Assembly: GCA_028753945.1 (NCBI GenBank)
Contig: JAPNXP010000014.1
Span: forward strand, 3,038,001 to 3,102,000
DNA length: 64,000 bases
Reading direction: 5' to 3'
Origin: Hexactinellida sp. DTS-2022
Taxonomy: Eukaryota; Porifera; Hexactinellida
Of the stretch, positions 10,210-19,741 are shown piece by piece. Position numbers and translations under genes: made by a program. Below the pieces are notes generated by a model. That model worked only from the letters and a program-made list of their open reading frames with translations. It was not told where the DNA came from and searched no databases. The first letter of the stretch is position 1, and the number at the start of each line of letters is the position of its first letter.

Positions 10210-11020
10210 GAGATGTACCCACCTGTACTTATTCGTCAGGCCTTAACTTAACGTCCGGTCCTCTCCTCTGCATGACTAGAAATGGACCGTGATACCTCGG
10301 TGACAGCGAGTCTTCGCTATATTACTTTTCAGCATAACCATGTCCCCTTATCGACCTCATCTCACGCCTAACCGAGTTGTACCGCTGCCTAACTTTAGAT
10401 AGGTATCTCTCGATAATATCTCGGGCGATGCTCTCTAGTTCTTTTCTTTTTCAGGGTGTGCAGAGACTCCTCATGGGAGCAGATTTGATTAAGGTCATGA
10501 TTTTTTCTAAATGAAGAAAATCGGATTATTTTGATTTAAATCAGATTTTTCAATTAAAATCAATTTTATATTAGATTACTTATATTTTAAAATAATAGTA
10601 CCTAAGTACTGTATTCTAATATGTGGATTTGAGTATAATACCTAAACCGCTAAACTAGACAGGTCTAAATTATATCTTAAAGAAGTGGTTGTTCAAAAAT
10701 TATTATTATTGAAACTTTGAAATTAATCTAAATTTGATTTAAATCACGATTTTTATCTTTTAAAAACATTGATTTACTTCAATTAATCAAACAACCTTGC
10801 TAGGGTTGATAAAATCATAATTTTCTTTAAATAGAAAAATCTGATTTATTTCTATTTAAATGAAACAACCCTGCATGGGAGTTCCACTCTCCTTCGCTGA
10901 GATTTTCGCACCAGGCATCAAGTGGAGAGTGGGGTTCGCGTCCAAAAGTGAGGAAATGGAGAGAGAGATTGCTGGTCGCATTTTTCATGACGTTTATGTG
11001 AAAACTCACTTCGGTTAATA
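10210..11020 (-). pseudogene. Ty3/gypsy integrase C-terminal region, split by a MITE
   Basis: Minus-strand remains of the last part of a Ty3/gypsy pol gene. From about 11010 downwards it reads NATSNLSLHFLTFGREPHSP, matching the conserved FxLxxGREPxxPLD segment after the integrase core. A 394-bp MITE (10480-10873) interrupts it. Beyond the MITE, 10479 to 10210 continues with DIIERYLSKVRQRYN and DSLSPRYHGPFLV, the SPRYxGPF motif of the integrase C-terminal fold. At least one in-frame stop (after GYAEK) and a frameshift show decay. It probably belongs with the integrase core relic at 12400-12860, which lies upstream on the same strand. Confidence 0.75.
10480..10873. mobile_element. 394-bp hAT MITE inserted in gypsy integrase
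   Basis: Starts CAGATTTGATT and ends AAACAACCCTG. It is flanked by a perfect 8-bp duplication, CATGGGAG, at 10472-10479 and 10874-10881. The interior is made of GATTTAAATCA-type palindromic words and has no coding potential. Removing it and one duplication rejoins the flanking gypsy reading. The 8-bp duplication and CAG start point to hAT. Confidence 0.85.
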
Positions 11021-11039
11021 ATCCTTTCCATGATGCTTT

Positions 11040-11260
11040 TGGTAGGTGGCGGTTTGCTTGTAAACACCGAATTACCTCTAGGGCGCCGGCGGCACGGGTG
11101 CACCCGTTGCTCCGGTCAATTTATTGAAGGAGAGTGCAGGGGCTTGCCCCCCCCCGGTTTTGGTTTATCATTTCTACTTGTGCACCCGTTGCTCGGGCGG
11201 GTCGCCGGCGCTCGAGTACCTGTTTCACTAATCCAATGCCACAGTGGCACACCCCCTGGA
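11040..11260. repeat. GC-rich C-tract MITE-like sequence
   Basis: GC-rich patch with GGCGCCGGCGG near its left end and CGCCGGCGCTC near its right end, the repeated phrase GTGCACCCGTTGCTC (twice), and a central C-run. It looks like a short inverted-end element of the G/C-tract class. Both-strand open frames here are artefacts. No clean target duplication was found. Confidence 0.45.
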
Positions 11261-11573
11261 ACTATGAAATATTTTTACCATCTTATAAAATATCCAAACG
11301 TAGTCTATCTGATAGACTCAGATAGAGCATTGTCTAATATCTAAGGTTGCAGTTAAATTTTCTCGAAACAATACAACTTCTTGGAATAATAGGACTTCAA
11401 AATAGACTTAACGAAAACTAATTTCAATTGGAATTTATTGATTGAAAAACCAAAAATATATTTGATAAGATTATAGCGTGAAATGTAAAGACAGCATGTT
11501 AATGAAAGATTTCAAGGATGTATAATTAGTAACATTTGCAGTAATGTTGCAGATATAAAAGAATAGCTCAATA

Positions 11574-11989
11574 CAGGGTTGTATCAACTCATTTTGAGTT
11601 GGCAAAACAACTCATTTTTTGTCTACCAACTCATTCAACTCATTCATTTTGCTGTCACCAACTCATTCAACTCATTCAAGAAATTGAGTTGATTCTGCCA
11701 ACTCATTTTTTATTAAACTAATTGTAACTAACGTATATCTTAAATCTTCAGTTTACTAATACATTTACAGCTGTGCAGGTCGGCTCTCAAAAGTGATCTG
11801 GCCAAATTTGGATCTCCCTATGTATTAATGTTACGACAAAGTGAAAGTTGTCTGGCCATGGTCGGAAGTAGGGTTGTATCAACTCATTTTGAGTTGGCAA
11901 AAACAACTCATTTTTTGTCTACCAACTCATTCAACTCATTCATTTTGCTGTCACCAACTCATTCAAGAAAATGAGTTGATACAACCCTG
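11574..11989. mobile_element. hAT MITE, TTGTATCAACTCA family, copy A
   Basis: 416 bp with ends CAGGGTTGTATCAACTCA and its inverted complement. A perfect 8-bp duplication, GCTCAATA, lies at 11566-11573 and 11990-11997. The interior has two blocks of a minisatellite built from CCAACTCATTCA and CATTTTGCTGTCA. Between them is a unique stretch with GGTCGGCTCTCAAAAG. A second, internal copy of the end sequence occurs near 11875. Confidence 0.92.
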
Positions 11990-12399
11990 GCTCAATATCT
12001 AACCTATATTTTCATTGTAACTATCGGTATTTTTTGGAAAAAACATTTTCTGCATTCGCTTAGCGGCAGAACTCAACCACATACCAACCGGTTGGTGTGT
12101 GCTTTACATACTTCTACCAATTATTATAAAGCGTAAATAGGCCTAAATAGTCAATTTTAACAATGTGAAATTTTAGTGATTACGTCATCATGCGACAATG
12201 AGTAAACATATTGGCAATCTGATGTACCAACGTGTCCGCATTATTAATGTACATGTTCTATTAATATTAAGCTAATTTTCAGGCTCTCGAAATTTGACGT
12301 CATAAATTTCACACCTGAAACGATATAATAATTCTGATTACATCAAATGTTCCTTGGGGTTTCCCATAGGTCAATAATATAGTATATAAAGTTATCTGC

Positions 12400-12860
12400 A
12401 ACCTAAATGCCTAGTTCCAGGTTTGGGCTCTTTCGTGTCACTATGAATGTGGCGCTCAGCCATGCCGTCGCGCTGAGGGTAATAGGCAGGGCCGGATTTA
12501 CCATTAGGCTAAGTAGGCTATAGCCTTCGGGCCACTACAGGACCAATCTACAGGACACTACAGGACCAATGGGCCACTACAGGACCACTACCGACCAATG
12601 TAGTTCATGTTCGGGCCACTTGTGTGGTTCAGCCTTCAGGCCACTCAAGGGTAAATCCTTCCCTGGTAATAGGGTGTTGTGCGTCTCGTTTACCCCTGTT
12701 AACCGGCATAACTCCGGGAACACCTGGCTATCCACATTCGTTCCTTTATCCGTCAGTATGATCTAGGGCATGCCGTGCCCACAGTAAACCCAGCCCTGTT
12801 CGAATGCACTGAACAAACTACTCGCCCCTTGGTCTTCAGAATTTCCAGTTCCAAGTGGCG
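12400..12860 (-). pseudogene. Ty3/gypsy integrase catalytic core relic, split by a MITE
   Basis: Minus-strand reading of a Ty3/gypsy integrase core. From about 12850 it gives SLFSAFEQGWVYCGHGMP, a stop, then IILTDKGTNVDSQVFPELCR, where TDxGTN holds the second catalytic D. This is followed by LTGVNETHTTPYYPQ interrupted by the MITE at 12487-12665, then RDGMAERHIH with the catalytic E. The flanks fit together in frame if the MITE and one target duplication are ignored, so the insertion came after the gene's origin. The region lies upstream of the C-terminal relic at 10210-11020 on the same strand and is likely part of one old copy. Confidence 0.78.
12487..12665. mobile_element. hAT MITE, GGGCCGGATTTACC family, copy A
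   Basis: 179 bp, starting CAGGGCCGGATTTACC and ending in the imperfect complement. A perfect 8-bp duplication, GTAATAGG, lies at 12479-12486 and 12666-12673. The interior repeats GGGCCACTACAGGACCA. It sits inside the gypsy integrase catalytic core. An inverted copy lies at 15005-15152. Confidence 0.92.
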
Positions 12861-15004
12861 AGAGAACAGGTATTGTAATTTGTTATTGCTTTTATCATTA
12901 GCTCACATATTCGCTGATATTAATTTTAGACATATACTCCCAAAAGAACTTTACGGAAAAGATGTTAAATTGTATTTAGTTGGTTAAAAAATCGTATCCA
13001 GCGAAGATAAGTACATCTCAGGGAACTTGCTCAGAAACCATTTAGTTTTTCCACTATACCGAAAATTTCTGTCTGTATTCGTAAGGCAGAGAAACCGCCA
13101 AAACTGCAATAAAATTAAAATTAAATAACCAGGATTTTTTTAAATTTCATAGTGAGTTTGAGCCGGATTTGTGCCGATAACAAAACTATCATACTAAGTT
13201 GTTATTAGTATGTAAATGGCTTATTTATTACACAATTATGAAAGTTAGATCAGCAGACTCTTGATATATGTAAAATTTCAAGCCGGATCTTGGCAATTTT
13301 TTTTATCGAAACACAGATAAAGAGTATTTAAGATAAGGTGATAGCGTCTAAGATTTTAGACCACTGGAAACCATCAATTTTACTGCCTTTATAGACAGGA
13401 CTTTTTAGTAGGACTAAATAACAGTATTATCACTATTCTCCAAATGAAAATTTGAATTAGATATTCATAGTGAAAATTAAGCCTAATAGTGAATCCATAC
13501 TAGATTATGTAAATTATAGCAATTTACTCTATTTGGCGCAAGTTCTATTATAGTACCAATTTAACTCTACACTTGAACTTCGTTATTTAAGGCCTTACTA
13601 CTGAGTAGATTTTGCTGGATCATGGATTACTTAAAGGCCATTGATTATTAGCTAACATATCTTTATCTCAATAGCTAGTAATGACAGACCTGAGAAATAC
13701 ATTATAAATATAGGAAGATGATATCAAGGCATACACAACACCCTTTAGAATTATGATATACCACCATTTGATTAAGTAATCGCTATTCTTCGTGGGAATT
13801 ATCGTGTTTTTATATCCTGATTTTAACACAGTTAAACCCGTTATAAATCCGACTTATACTTACCTCTACCTCTACATAAACAAACTTACTTTCCTGAATT
13901 TTTTTGTACAAAATGACTGCGATTTTGACCTTTATTGATGCCAAAAAGATAAAAAATGTCCGATTTAAATTTTTCTTTCGGATTTGGATAGATTGCATGT
14001 CAAAGTATAGCTAGAAGTATTAATATATTATTAATGGTGTAGAGGTGATCAAGGGTTTAATTAAGCTATGCATATTAAGGTAACAACTAGAGCTTATTTC
14101 TCCTTACTCTATATATCCAAAGCCGTTTAGTTTTCGAAAATCGGACTAATGGATCAAATTTTAGAGACAACGGCCAGTAAATTATTGGTTCGGAGATCTG
14201 AGAAGAAATAGTGGGGTACAACTAGGGGAGATTTTGCATTTAAAACTCATTATTTGGACGAATGTAGGACCTAGTTATATTTGAGTACTCTAATGATTCG
14301 ATTTAACATTATATTATAATTTAGAACACACGAGAACTATGTAGTGTTTTGGTACGTTGGAGGTCAAAATTATTCACATGAGCCTCAGGATTTGGGAGAA
14401 AAAATCAATTTTTTCAAAGAGCAGGGAGGGGGAATTATATTAAATGTATTTCATGATTTCAAAATTCAGGTTTATTGCCTAGATAGAGATACAGATGAAC
14501 GTCTACAGGCATGATGTTACTAATTCATTTAAATAATGTTTAAGTGTTAGAATCATAAAATGCAAAATAATGATTGAAAGATTTTCACTTTGAGCGTTAC
14601 TGAACTATATTAGGCTTATGAATTGACATCAGTGACTGGAGATTACTGTTAGTATACATAGATAATATCTAAGATTAATCAGCTCTTATACTTACTTCTA
14701 AGTTCTAAAGTATTTTAAAAAATGTGTGCACAATAAATTCAGTCAGATTATTAGCACATAATTCTTTATATGGTAATACACTCATTATCTCAAAGATTAT
14801 TGAAGATAGGCTTAGAAATGTATTAACAATGAATAGGAAATTACCAATTGCGGATAAATCAGTACTAGCATAGTTTATATAAAATAGATAGTTTTTGAGT
14901 TATGGCTCATTTTAAGAAAAATGTATTTCCTTGGCAACCGAGGAATGTGTTAACATTCCATTTATAATTTCGATATATTTCATTCAACTAGTTATGGACA
15001 TCCT

Positions 15005-15152
15005 CAGGGCAGGATTTACCCTTGAGTGGCCTGAAGGCTGAACCACACAAGTGGCCCGAACATGATCGACATTGGTCGGATAGTGGTCCTGTAGTGGCCT
15101 GTAGTGGCCCGAAGGCTATAGCCTACTTAGCCTAATGGTAAATCAGGCCCTG
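15005..15152. mobile_element. hAT MITE, GGGCCGGATTTACC family, copy B (inverted)
   Basis: 148 bp, starting CAGGGCAGGATTTACC and ending GGTAAATCAGGCCCTG. A perfect 8-bp duplication, GACATCCT, lies at 14997-15004 and 15153-15160. Its interior is the reverse complement of copy A at 12487-12665 (CCTGAAGGCTGAACCACACA). The uninterrupted target (TATGGACATCCTCATGTT) can be checked against the related copies near 23250 and 24890. Confidence 0.93.
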
Positions 15153-15365
15153 GACATCCTCATGTTCCAATTCTGAACATTTATACCGCGTTTAACTATG
15201 TTAAAAGCAGGCTATAAAAACACAATAATTCCCAAAAAAATATCGATGACGTAATCAAATGGTAATATATCACAATTCTAAAGGGTGTTATGTATGCCTT
15301 GATATCATGTTCCTAACTTCCTATATAATTATAATGCATTTCTCAGGTCTGTCTATACGAGGTAT

Positions 15366-15858
15366 CAGGGTTGTATCAACTCATTTTGAGTTGGCAAAAC
15401 AACTCATTTTTTGTCCACCAACTCATTCAAATTTCCTTCACCAACTCATTCAACTCATTCATTTTGCTGTTACCAACTCATTCAACTCATTCAAGAAAAT
15501 AAGTTGATTCTGCCAACTCATTTTTTATTAAACTAATTGTAACCCACGTATATCTTAAATCTTCAGTTTACTAATACATTTACAGCTGCGTAGGTCGGCT
15601 CTCAAAAGTTATCCGGCCAAATTTGGATCTCCCTACCCATTAATGTTACGACAAAGTGAAAGTGGTCTAGCCATGGTCGGAAGTAGGTTGTATCAACTCA
15701 TTTTGAGTTGGCAAAACAACTCATTTTTTGTCTACCAACTCATTCATTTTGATGTCACCAACTCATTCAACTCATTCATTTTGCTGTCACCAACTCATTC
15801 AACTCATTCAAGAAAATGAGTTGATTCTGCCAACTCAAAATGAGTTGATACAACCCTG
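15366..15858. mobile_element. hAT MITE, TTGTATCAACTCA family, copy B
   Basis: 493 bp, with the same ends as copy A (CAGGGTTGTATCAACTCA and complement). A perfect 8-bp duplication, CGAGGTAT, lies at 15358-15365 and 15859-15866. It differs from copy A in the number of CCAACTCATTCA units. It interrupts the right arm of the long-TIR element. Confidence 0.93.
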
Positions 15859-16136
15859 CGAGGTATTGAGATAAAGATATGTTAGCTAATAATCAATGGC
15901 CTTTAAGTAATCCATGGTCCAGCAAAATCTACTCAGTAGTAAGGCCTTATATAACGAATGTCACGGCCCTCCATTTGATCCCCATCGCTTGGGGATGTTT
16001 CTGATGTATCTCCAGGATCTTCCTTCCCCAGACTAGATAGTTCGTCCGAGTCCGGAAGCTCCTCTATCATGCTACTCTGATGGACAGGAGGGATCTTCTT
16101 GCATCTATAATGTGAACCACTGATTTGCGACCAAAT

Positions 16137-16440
16137 TTACACCTTTTCTCTCCAATTCCAACCAGGGTCCTTTGACATGGGTTCAATTTCATCCATTCGT
16201 GCCTTATCCTCGATGAATTCCCAATCTCCTAGTATTATATCGCTATGCGATTTCCCTCTATAGTAAAACCTTTTCATATTTGCTTGTTGCAACTCGGTAT
16301 TCTCCGGAGCCTGATCATGGAATTCACTGTTCCTCGCCGAATCCCATTGAGAATACATTGCCTTGTCCGGTTGTGCATCTTCTTTCTGTTCTAGATAAGT
16401 CCAAGTGTCATCGAACTATGCCCGCTTAAGATTCCTTTCC
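16137..16440 (-). other. Open minus-strand stretch, possible gypsy pol tail, not recognised
   Basis: The minus strand is open for about 90 codons here with a charged, hydrophilic reading (for example DDTWTYLEQKEDAQPDK and DPGWNWREKV). It abuts the plus-strand integrase core at 16453 and lies in a gypsy-derived block, so it may be a pol or gag tail. I do not recognise a domain in it. Confidence 0.3.
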
Positions 16441-16452
16441 AGTTCCCATGAG

Positions 16453-16915
16453 CAATGGTGGCCTACGATATAGCTACCTTACCCTGGTCATCAGATGGTT
16501 TCCGATATGTATTGATAATGGTAGATCTTTTTAGCAAGCATATGGAAGCTTTGCCAATGCACAACCAGGAAGCGGAGTCAATTGAAATGGCAACTCAAGC
16601 ACGGGTGGTGAGACGCCATGGCTATCCAGTGATAGTGCTTTCAGACCAAGGAAAAAATGTAGACGGGGGCCGTATTCGGGAATGGTGCGATCGAATGAGT
16701 ATAGAAACACGAAGGTCATCTCCCTATCACCCGGAGCGGACGGCCAGGCTGAGCGAACTGTACAAACCTTCAAACAAACTCTAAGGTGCCTTCTGTAGGA
16801 CAGACTTATAGAGAAAACCAATTGGCCAGCGCTGTTACAGGAAGTTACGTTTGTATGCAATGGGCAGCCTAACTCTAGTACTGGATTTTCAACGCATCAG
16901 CTGATGTACGGGACT
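16453..16915 (+). pseudogene. Ty3/gypsy integrase catalytic core, frameshifted
   Basis: Plus-strand gypsy integrase core. It opens with VAYDIATLPWSSDGFRYVL (first catalytic D) and VDLFSKHMEALPM, then VLSDQGKNVDG (second D) and SPYHPE. One frameshift near 16735 moves the reading into DGQAERTVQTFKQTL, which holds the catalytic E. An in-frame TAG follows at about 16797, then STGFSTHQLMYG, the conserved end of the core. It is inactive. Its orientation is opposite to the zinc-binding and RNase H pieces just to the right, with which it would normally be continuous, so a rearrangement separates them at about 16915. Confidence 0.85.
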
Positions 16916-17110
16916 TCGCACAAAAGTCCCCAATCTGCTTGCGTATGGCTTTCCAGAAGAATCTCCTGTTGATTCCAGAATATGACCGCTGGACACCCGA
17001 ATGCGCTTCGCAGTGCACCCTTGATATTATCGAGTCACGACGGGTTGAGGGTACTACTATGCATTTACCCCTCAGTAGTAAGCCATCCACAGTTCGCAAA
17101 CCACGCTAAC
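16875..17110 (-). pseudogene. Ty3/gypsy integrase zinc-binding (H2C2) region
   Basis: Minus-strand reading with VDGLLLRGKCIVVPSTRRD then RVHCEAHSGVQRSYSGINRR and FFWKAIRKQIGDFCA. This is the integrase N-terminal H2C2 zinc-binding pattern: a histidine pair spaced around AHSG, the FFW block, and the first cysteine. The second cysteine is lost at the junction with the oppositely oriented core near 16915. It follows the RNase H relic on the same strand in the normal pol order. Confidence 0.75.
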
Positions 17111-17119
17111 TCTTTAATT

Positions 17120-17177
17120 GCTGTTATCCAATTGAGAGATAACGGGGTGCCCCGTTATCTCTCAATTGGATAACAGC
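17120..17177. repeat. 28-bp perfect inverted repeat with 2-bp loop
   Basis: Arms at 17120-17147 and 17150-17177 are exact reverse complements (left arm starts GCTGTTATCCAATTGAGAGA), separated by TG. It lies between the integrase zinc-binding relic and the RNase H relic. It would form a very stable hairpin or cruciform. It is not part of a recognisable MITE. Confidence 0.9.
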
Positions 17178-17212
17178 TCTTGAAATTACTGGGTCACTCT
17201 TCTGACCCACTC

Positions 17213-17760
17213 TCATGATATCCATATGCCCGGAGACGACAATGGATACACATGCCTCTCGAAATACTCCTCATCGTCATCCACCTCTTGGTCCGATTCA
17301 GTAGGCATCCGACTAAGATAGTCTGCTGCCACGTTTAGGTCGCCTTTCCTATACTGGATCTCATAATTCAGACTCTCAATTTCCATTATCCATCGAGCGA
17401 ATTTACCCCTGGGATCACGGTGTCTTCTCATACATTGCAAAAAGTTATGATCGGAGGAATACGACCTTTTCGGCTGCGCCGAGATACTTCCGCCACTTTC
17501 GTGAAGCTGCACAATGACCAAGGGCGTAGCCAGGCCAAAATCTAGGGGGGGGGGCAAATGTACAACTTAAAGGGGGTTTGGAGGTGAAACCCCCAGAAAA
17601 TGGCTGAGCTAGGGGGGGGGGGGGGGGCAACTGCCCCCACCTGATCCCCCCTCCCTACGCCCATGCTTCCAAATCACTAGCGGAATAGTTCCGTTGTGTC
17701 GTACTTGGCTTTGACGAAAAAAACGCTCTAGAACGTGTCCGAGAAGATATTGTCAACGAT
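17213..17760 (-). pseudogene. Ty3/gypsy RNase H region, split by a G-tract MITE
   Basis: Minus-strand RNase H part of a gypsy reverse transcriptase. Upstream of the insertion (about 17725-17663) it reads STTQRNYSASDLEA; downstream it continues with LVIVQ, then in shifted frames KWRKYLGAAEKVV and SYSSDHNFLQ, then RDPRGKFARWIMEIESLNYE and GDLNVAADYLSRMP. These match the conserved QRNYSxxDLEAL, SDHxxL, R.ARW and ADxLSR motifs in order. Several one-base indels are present. The G-tract element at 17522-17662 breaks the DLEA-LVIV motif. The ~50-codon tail after YLSRMP is acidic, as is usual before the integrase. Confidence 0.82.
17522..17662. mobile_element. G-tract MITE with GGGCGTAG ends
   Basis: 141 bp with GGGCGTAG at the left and CTACGCCC at the right, and long G runs (10 and 14) inside. 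It sits exactly within the RNase H coding motif DLEA-LVIV. At most one base is duplicated, so the target duplication is unclear. Similar G/C-tract sequences at 2395-2545, 20245-20300 and 22685-22795 look related in style. Confidence 0.75.
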
Positions 17761-17904
17761 GTGGAAAGCAAGGTCACGATCGTCGTGACTGTTATGCAAA
17801 GGTGTATACTGTATCACCAGCCAACCTCTGTACGAACACGGTGGTTGGGCAAATGAAGCTGGAGTGGATGGACCAGGGTGGAAAGCGTAAGCCAATTCTC
17901 TTGG

Positions 17905-18660
17905 TTAGAAACGCTCTTTCGAACCACTGGTTGAGTGATGAACTAATTTAACTTCAGGATTTGTGTACCTGTCCGTTCGACCCGAATCAGTGTACCCGTC
18001 CATTTGACCATCACTTACTTTAACATCTGTTTGTGTTTGATTACCACATACTAGCGGATTTGTTTGGCTTACTTCCCTGGTCTTTATCTCGCCTACACGT
18101 TTAAAGTTCCGATCCCCATGATCCAATGCAATACCTTTCTCAATGAGAACTAATCTTACGCGCTTTATAAACTTTCGTGCCTCCGGTTTCTCGATCTCCT
18201 CCTTCGTTGATAGCCATTGCTTCATGGAATATTGAACATTTGGGAGTAGTTGGCCTATTAAAATCAAGCACGCCATACGTAGTGGGGCATTCGCTCGCAC
18301 CGCCGAGTACTTTAATTGATAAAAAAATCGGCGATAACTTGCCAAGGTTCCCAATATGATCGACATAGGTTGATAATTTCCTTCTGCGCATCCTCGGAAG
18401 GGTCGAGATTTGAAATCAGTATAGTAAATGGTTCTTCGAGTTTGGCCGTCTCACCCACTACCTCACGAACCAAATCCCACTCAGCAGGACGTAGAGATAT
18501 GTAGGCGGGAAGCATGCTGACTGCTAAGCACTCACCCCCTTCGCCTTTGGCCAGTAGCGGAGCAACAGCTGCCATGAAAAGACGCTGCCATTCGTTAATG
18601 AATTCACTGGGCCCCAGAGGTGGAATTACTAGAATAGATCCTGGAGATGCCTGGCAGAAT
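17905..18660 (-). pseudogene. Ty3/gypsy gag-like relic
   Basis: Minus-strand reading, open from about 18655: SPGSILVIPPLGPSEFINEW then MAAVAPLLAKGEGGECLAV and LEEPFTILISNLDPSEDAQK. A one-base shift at about 18330 carries it into YQLKYSAVRANAPLRM, QYSMKQWLSTKEEIEKPEAR and a polar, T/S/Q-rich tail to 17905. The order gag (18.6-17.9), RNase H (17.7-17.2), integrase finger (17.1-16.9) on one strand fits a gypsy element with protease and most reverse transcriptase deleted. The gag assignment rests mainly on position and style; I see no CCHC knuckle. Confidence 0.55.
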
Positions 18661-19735
18661 TATGTAATTATTATGTGAGTACAAATAAACACTTGTTGAT
18701 GAATGACAAGTATAATTATATACCGGAGAAGAATTACAAAAATAGAAGACTAAATAAATCAGCTAGATACTCTATATTAAATTAAATACAACTAACTAGT
18801 TGTAGTAGCCTACTAACGGCAGCAGTTAATTATTGTATCATGAGACTATTATAATCAATTTTGATAGTGTTATTGTGATCAGTATATATAATAGGGAAGA
18901 TGTTGGCTCGGGGAATTTGTATGGCTTTTCTTTAGGTTAACCATATTCCCTAATGGAAAATTATCGTTTATTTCCCATAAAAAAACATCTTTACCCCAAT
19001 TTATTTTGGCTATGCACTGCTGAAGGGCCATATTTTATTCTTTGTAAATGTTTTTGAGTCTTTTCCATAAGTATTTCAGAGATATGAGCTATTTTGTAGA
19101 GCGGACCATTGGTTTCACCTCTTCGAATGATTATCAGGACTCTATTCCTCAACATTGGTCAGATTTGAGTTAACATATACACGATCCATATAATCTCTGA
19201 AAAAAATAATAAACAATTGATCAAAAAATAATAGAAAAGGGAAAATTTGACACTTTATGGCCCATCATCTCATTCGAGGGTACGTTTTCTTGTCTATTTG
19301 ATTCTCAGACACCCGAGCATCTAGAATTAAAACTCACCTGTTCAAAATTATCGCAATAACCGACTTCCTATACGTCCATAATACATTTTGTGACCCTAAT
19401 ACAAACAGTTACAAATTGATTATTTAGCAAATTTATTTCTCCTGAGCTATAAACTCTAGACTCCAGAGCTTAGCACAAACATTCTAATCACATCTATATC
19501 CCATTGCAAACTCATTGGACGAACAAATGAGACCATCATCCTTATGGTTCAATCCTATAAATTCACATGCTCATATATGGTGGTGTCATTTAATGCTTTG
19601 TTCTCCAATATCGTTCTGGCTGGAAATTGTTTACTCTTTCTTGGGATTCTTTGTTTTCTTTGTTAGTGGAATGATCTCGTTGCAAATTGAGAATTTATTA
19701 ATAATTGGATCTGGGTGGCTGTTTTGTTTGAAGTT
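18661..19735. other. No gene seen; part shared with 33.2-33.4 kb
   Basis: AT-rich. The stretch at about 19180-19400 (words GAGGGTACGTTTTCTTG, CAGACACCCGAG, ACCGACTTCCTAT) recurs in inverted orientation at about 33230-33390, so it is a dispersed repeat of unknown class. No coding signal. Confidence 0.5.
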
Positions 19736-19741
19736 TGAGGG

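Larger units (their letters stand above)
13570..15965. mobile_element. Long-TIR element, copy 1 (~2.4 kb), with nested MITEs
   Basis: The left arm (about 13583-13850, beginning TTCGTTATTTAAGGCC) is the reverse complement of the right arm (about 15170-15958, ending GGCCTTATATAACGAA). Matching words run across both arms: CAGTAGTAAGGCCTTA, AATCAATGGCCTTTAA, TTAGCTAACATATCTTTAT. A diverged second copy of the same family occupies 22934-25203. The interior has no open frame I can assign. Two hAT MITEs (15005-15152 and 15366-15858) have landed in its right half. No convincing target duplication remains. Confidence 0.68.

Noticed and set aside
10450-10880. Gypsy LTR at the AT-rich repeat next to the integrase end
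   Set aside because: The 8-bp duplication CATGGGAG and CAG/CTG ends show a hAT MITE inside the coding sequence. No TG...CA long terminal repeat was found for either gypsy copy.
11030-11344. Plus-strand open frame of about 100 codons over the GC-rich patch
   Set aside because: Antisense to gypsy relic on the left and GC-tract repeat on the right; no domain.
16531-16860. 109-codon minus-strand frame
   Set aside because: Shadow of the plus-strand gypsy integrase core, which has clear catalytic motifs.
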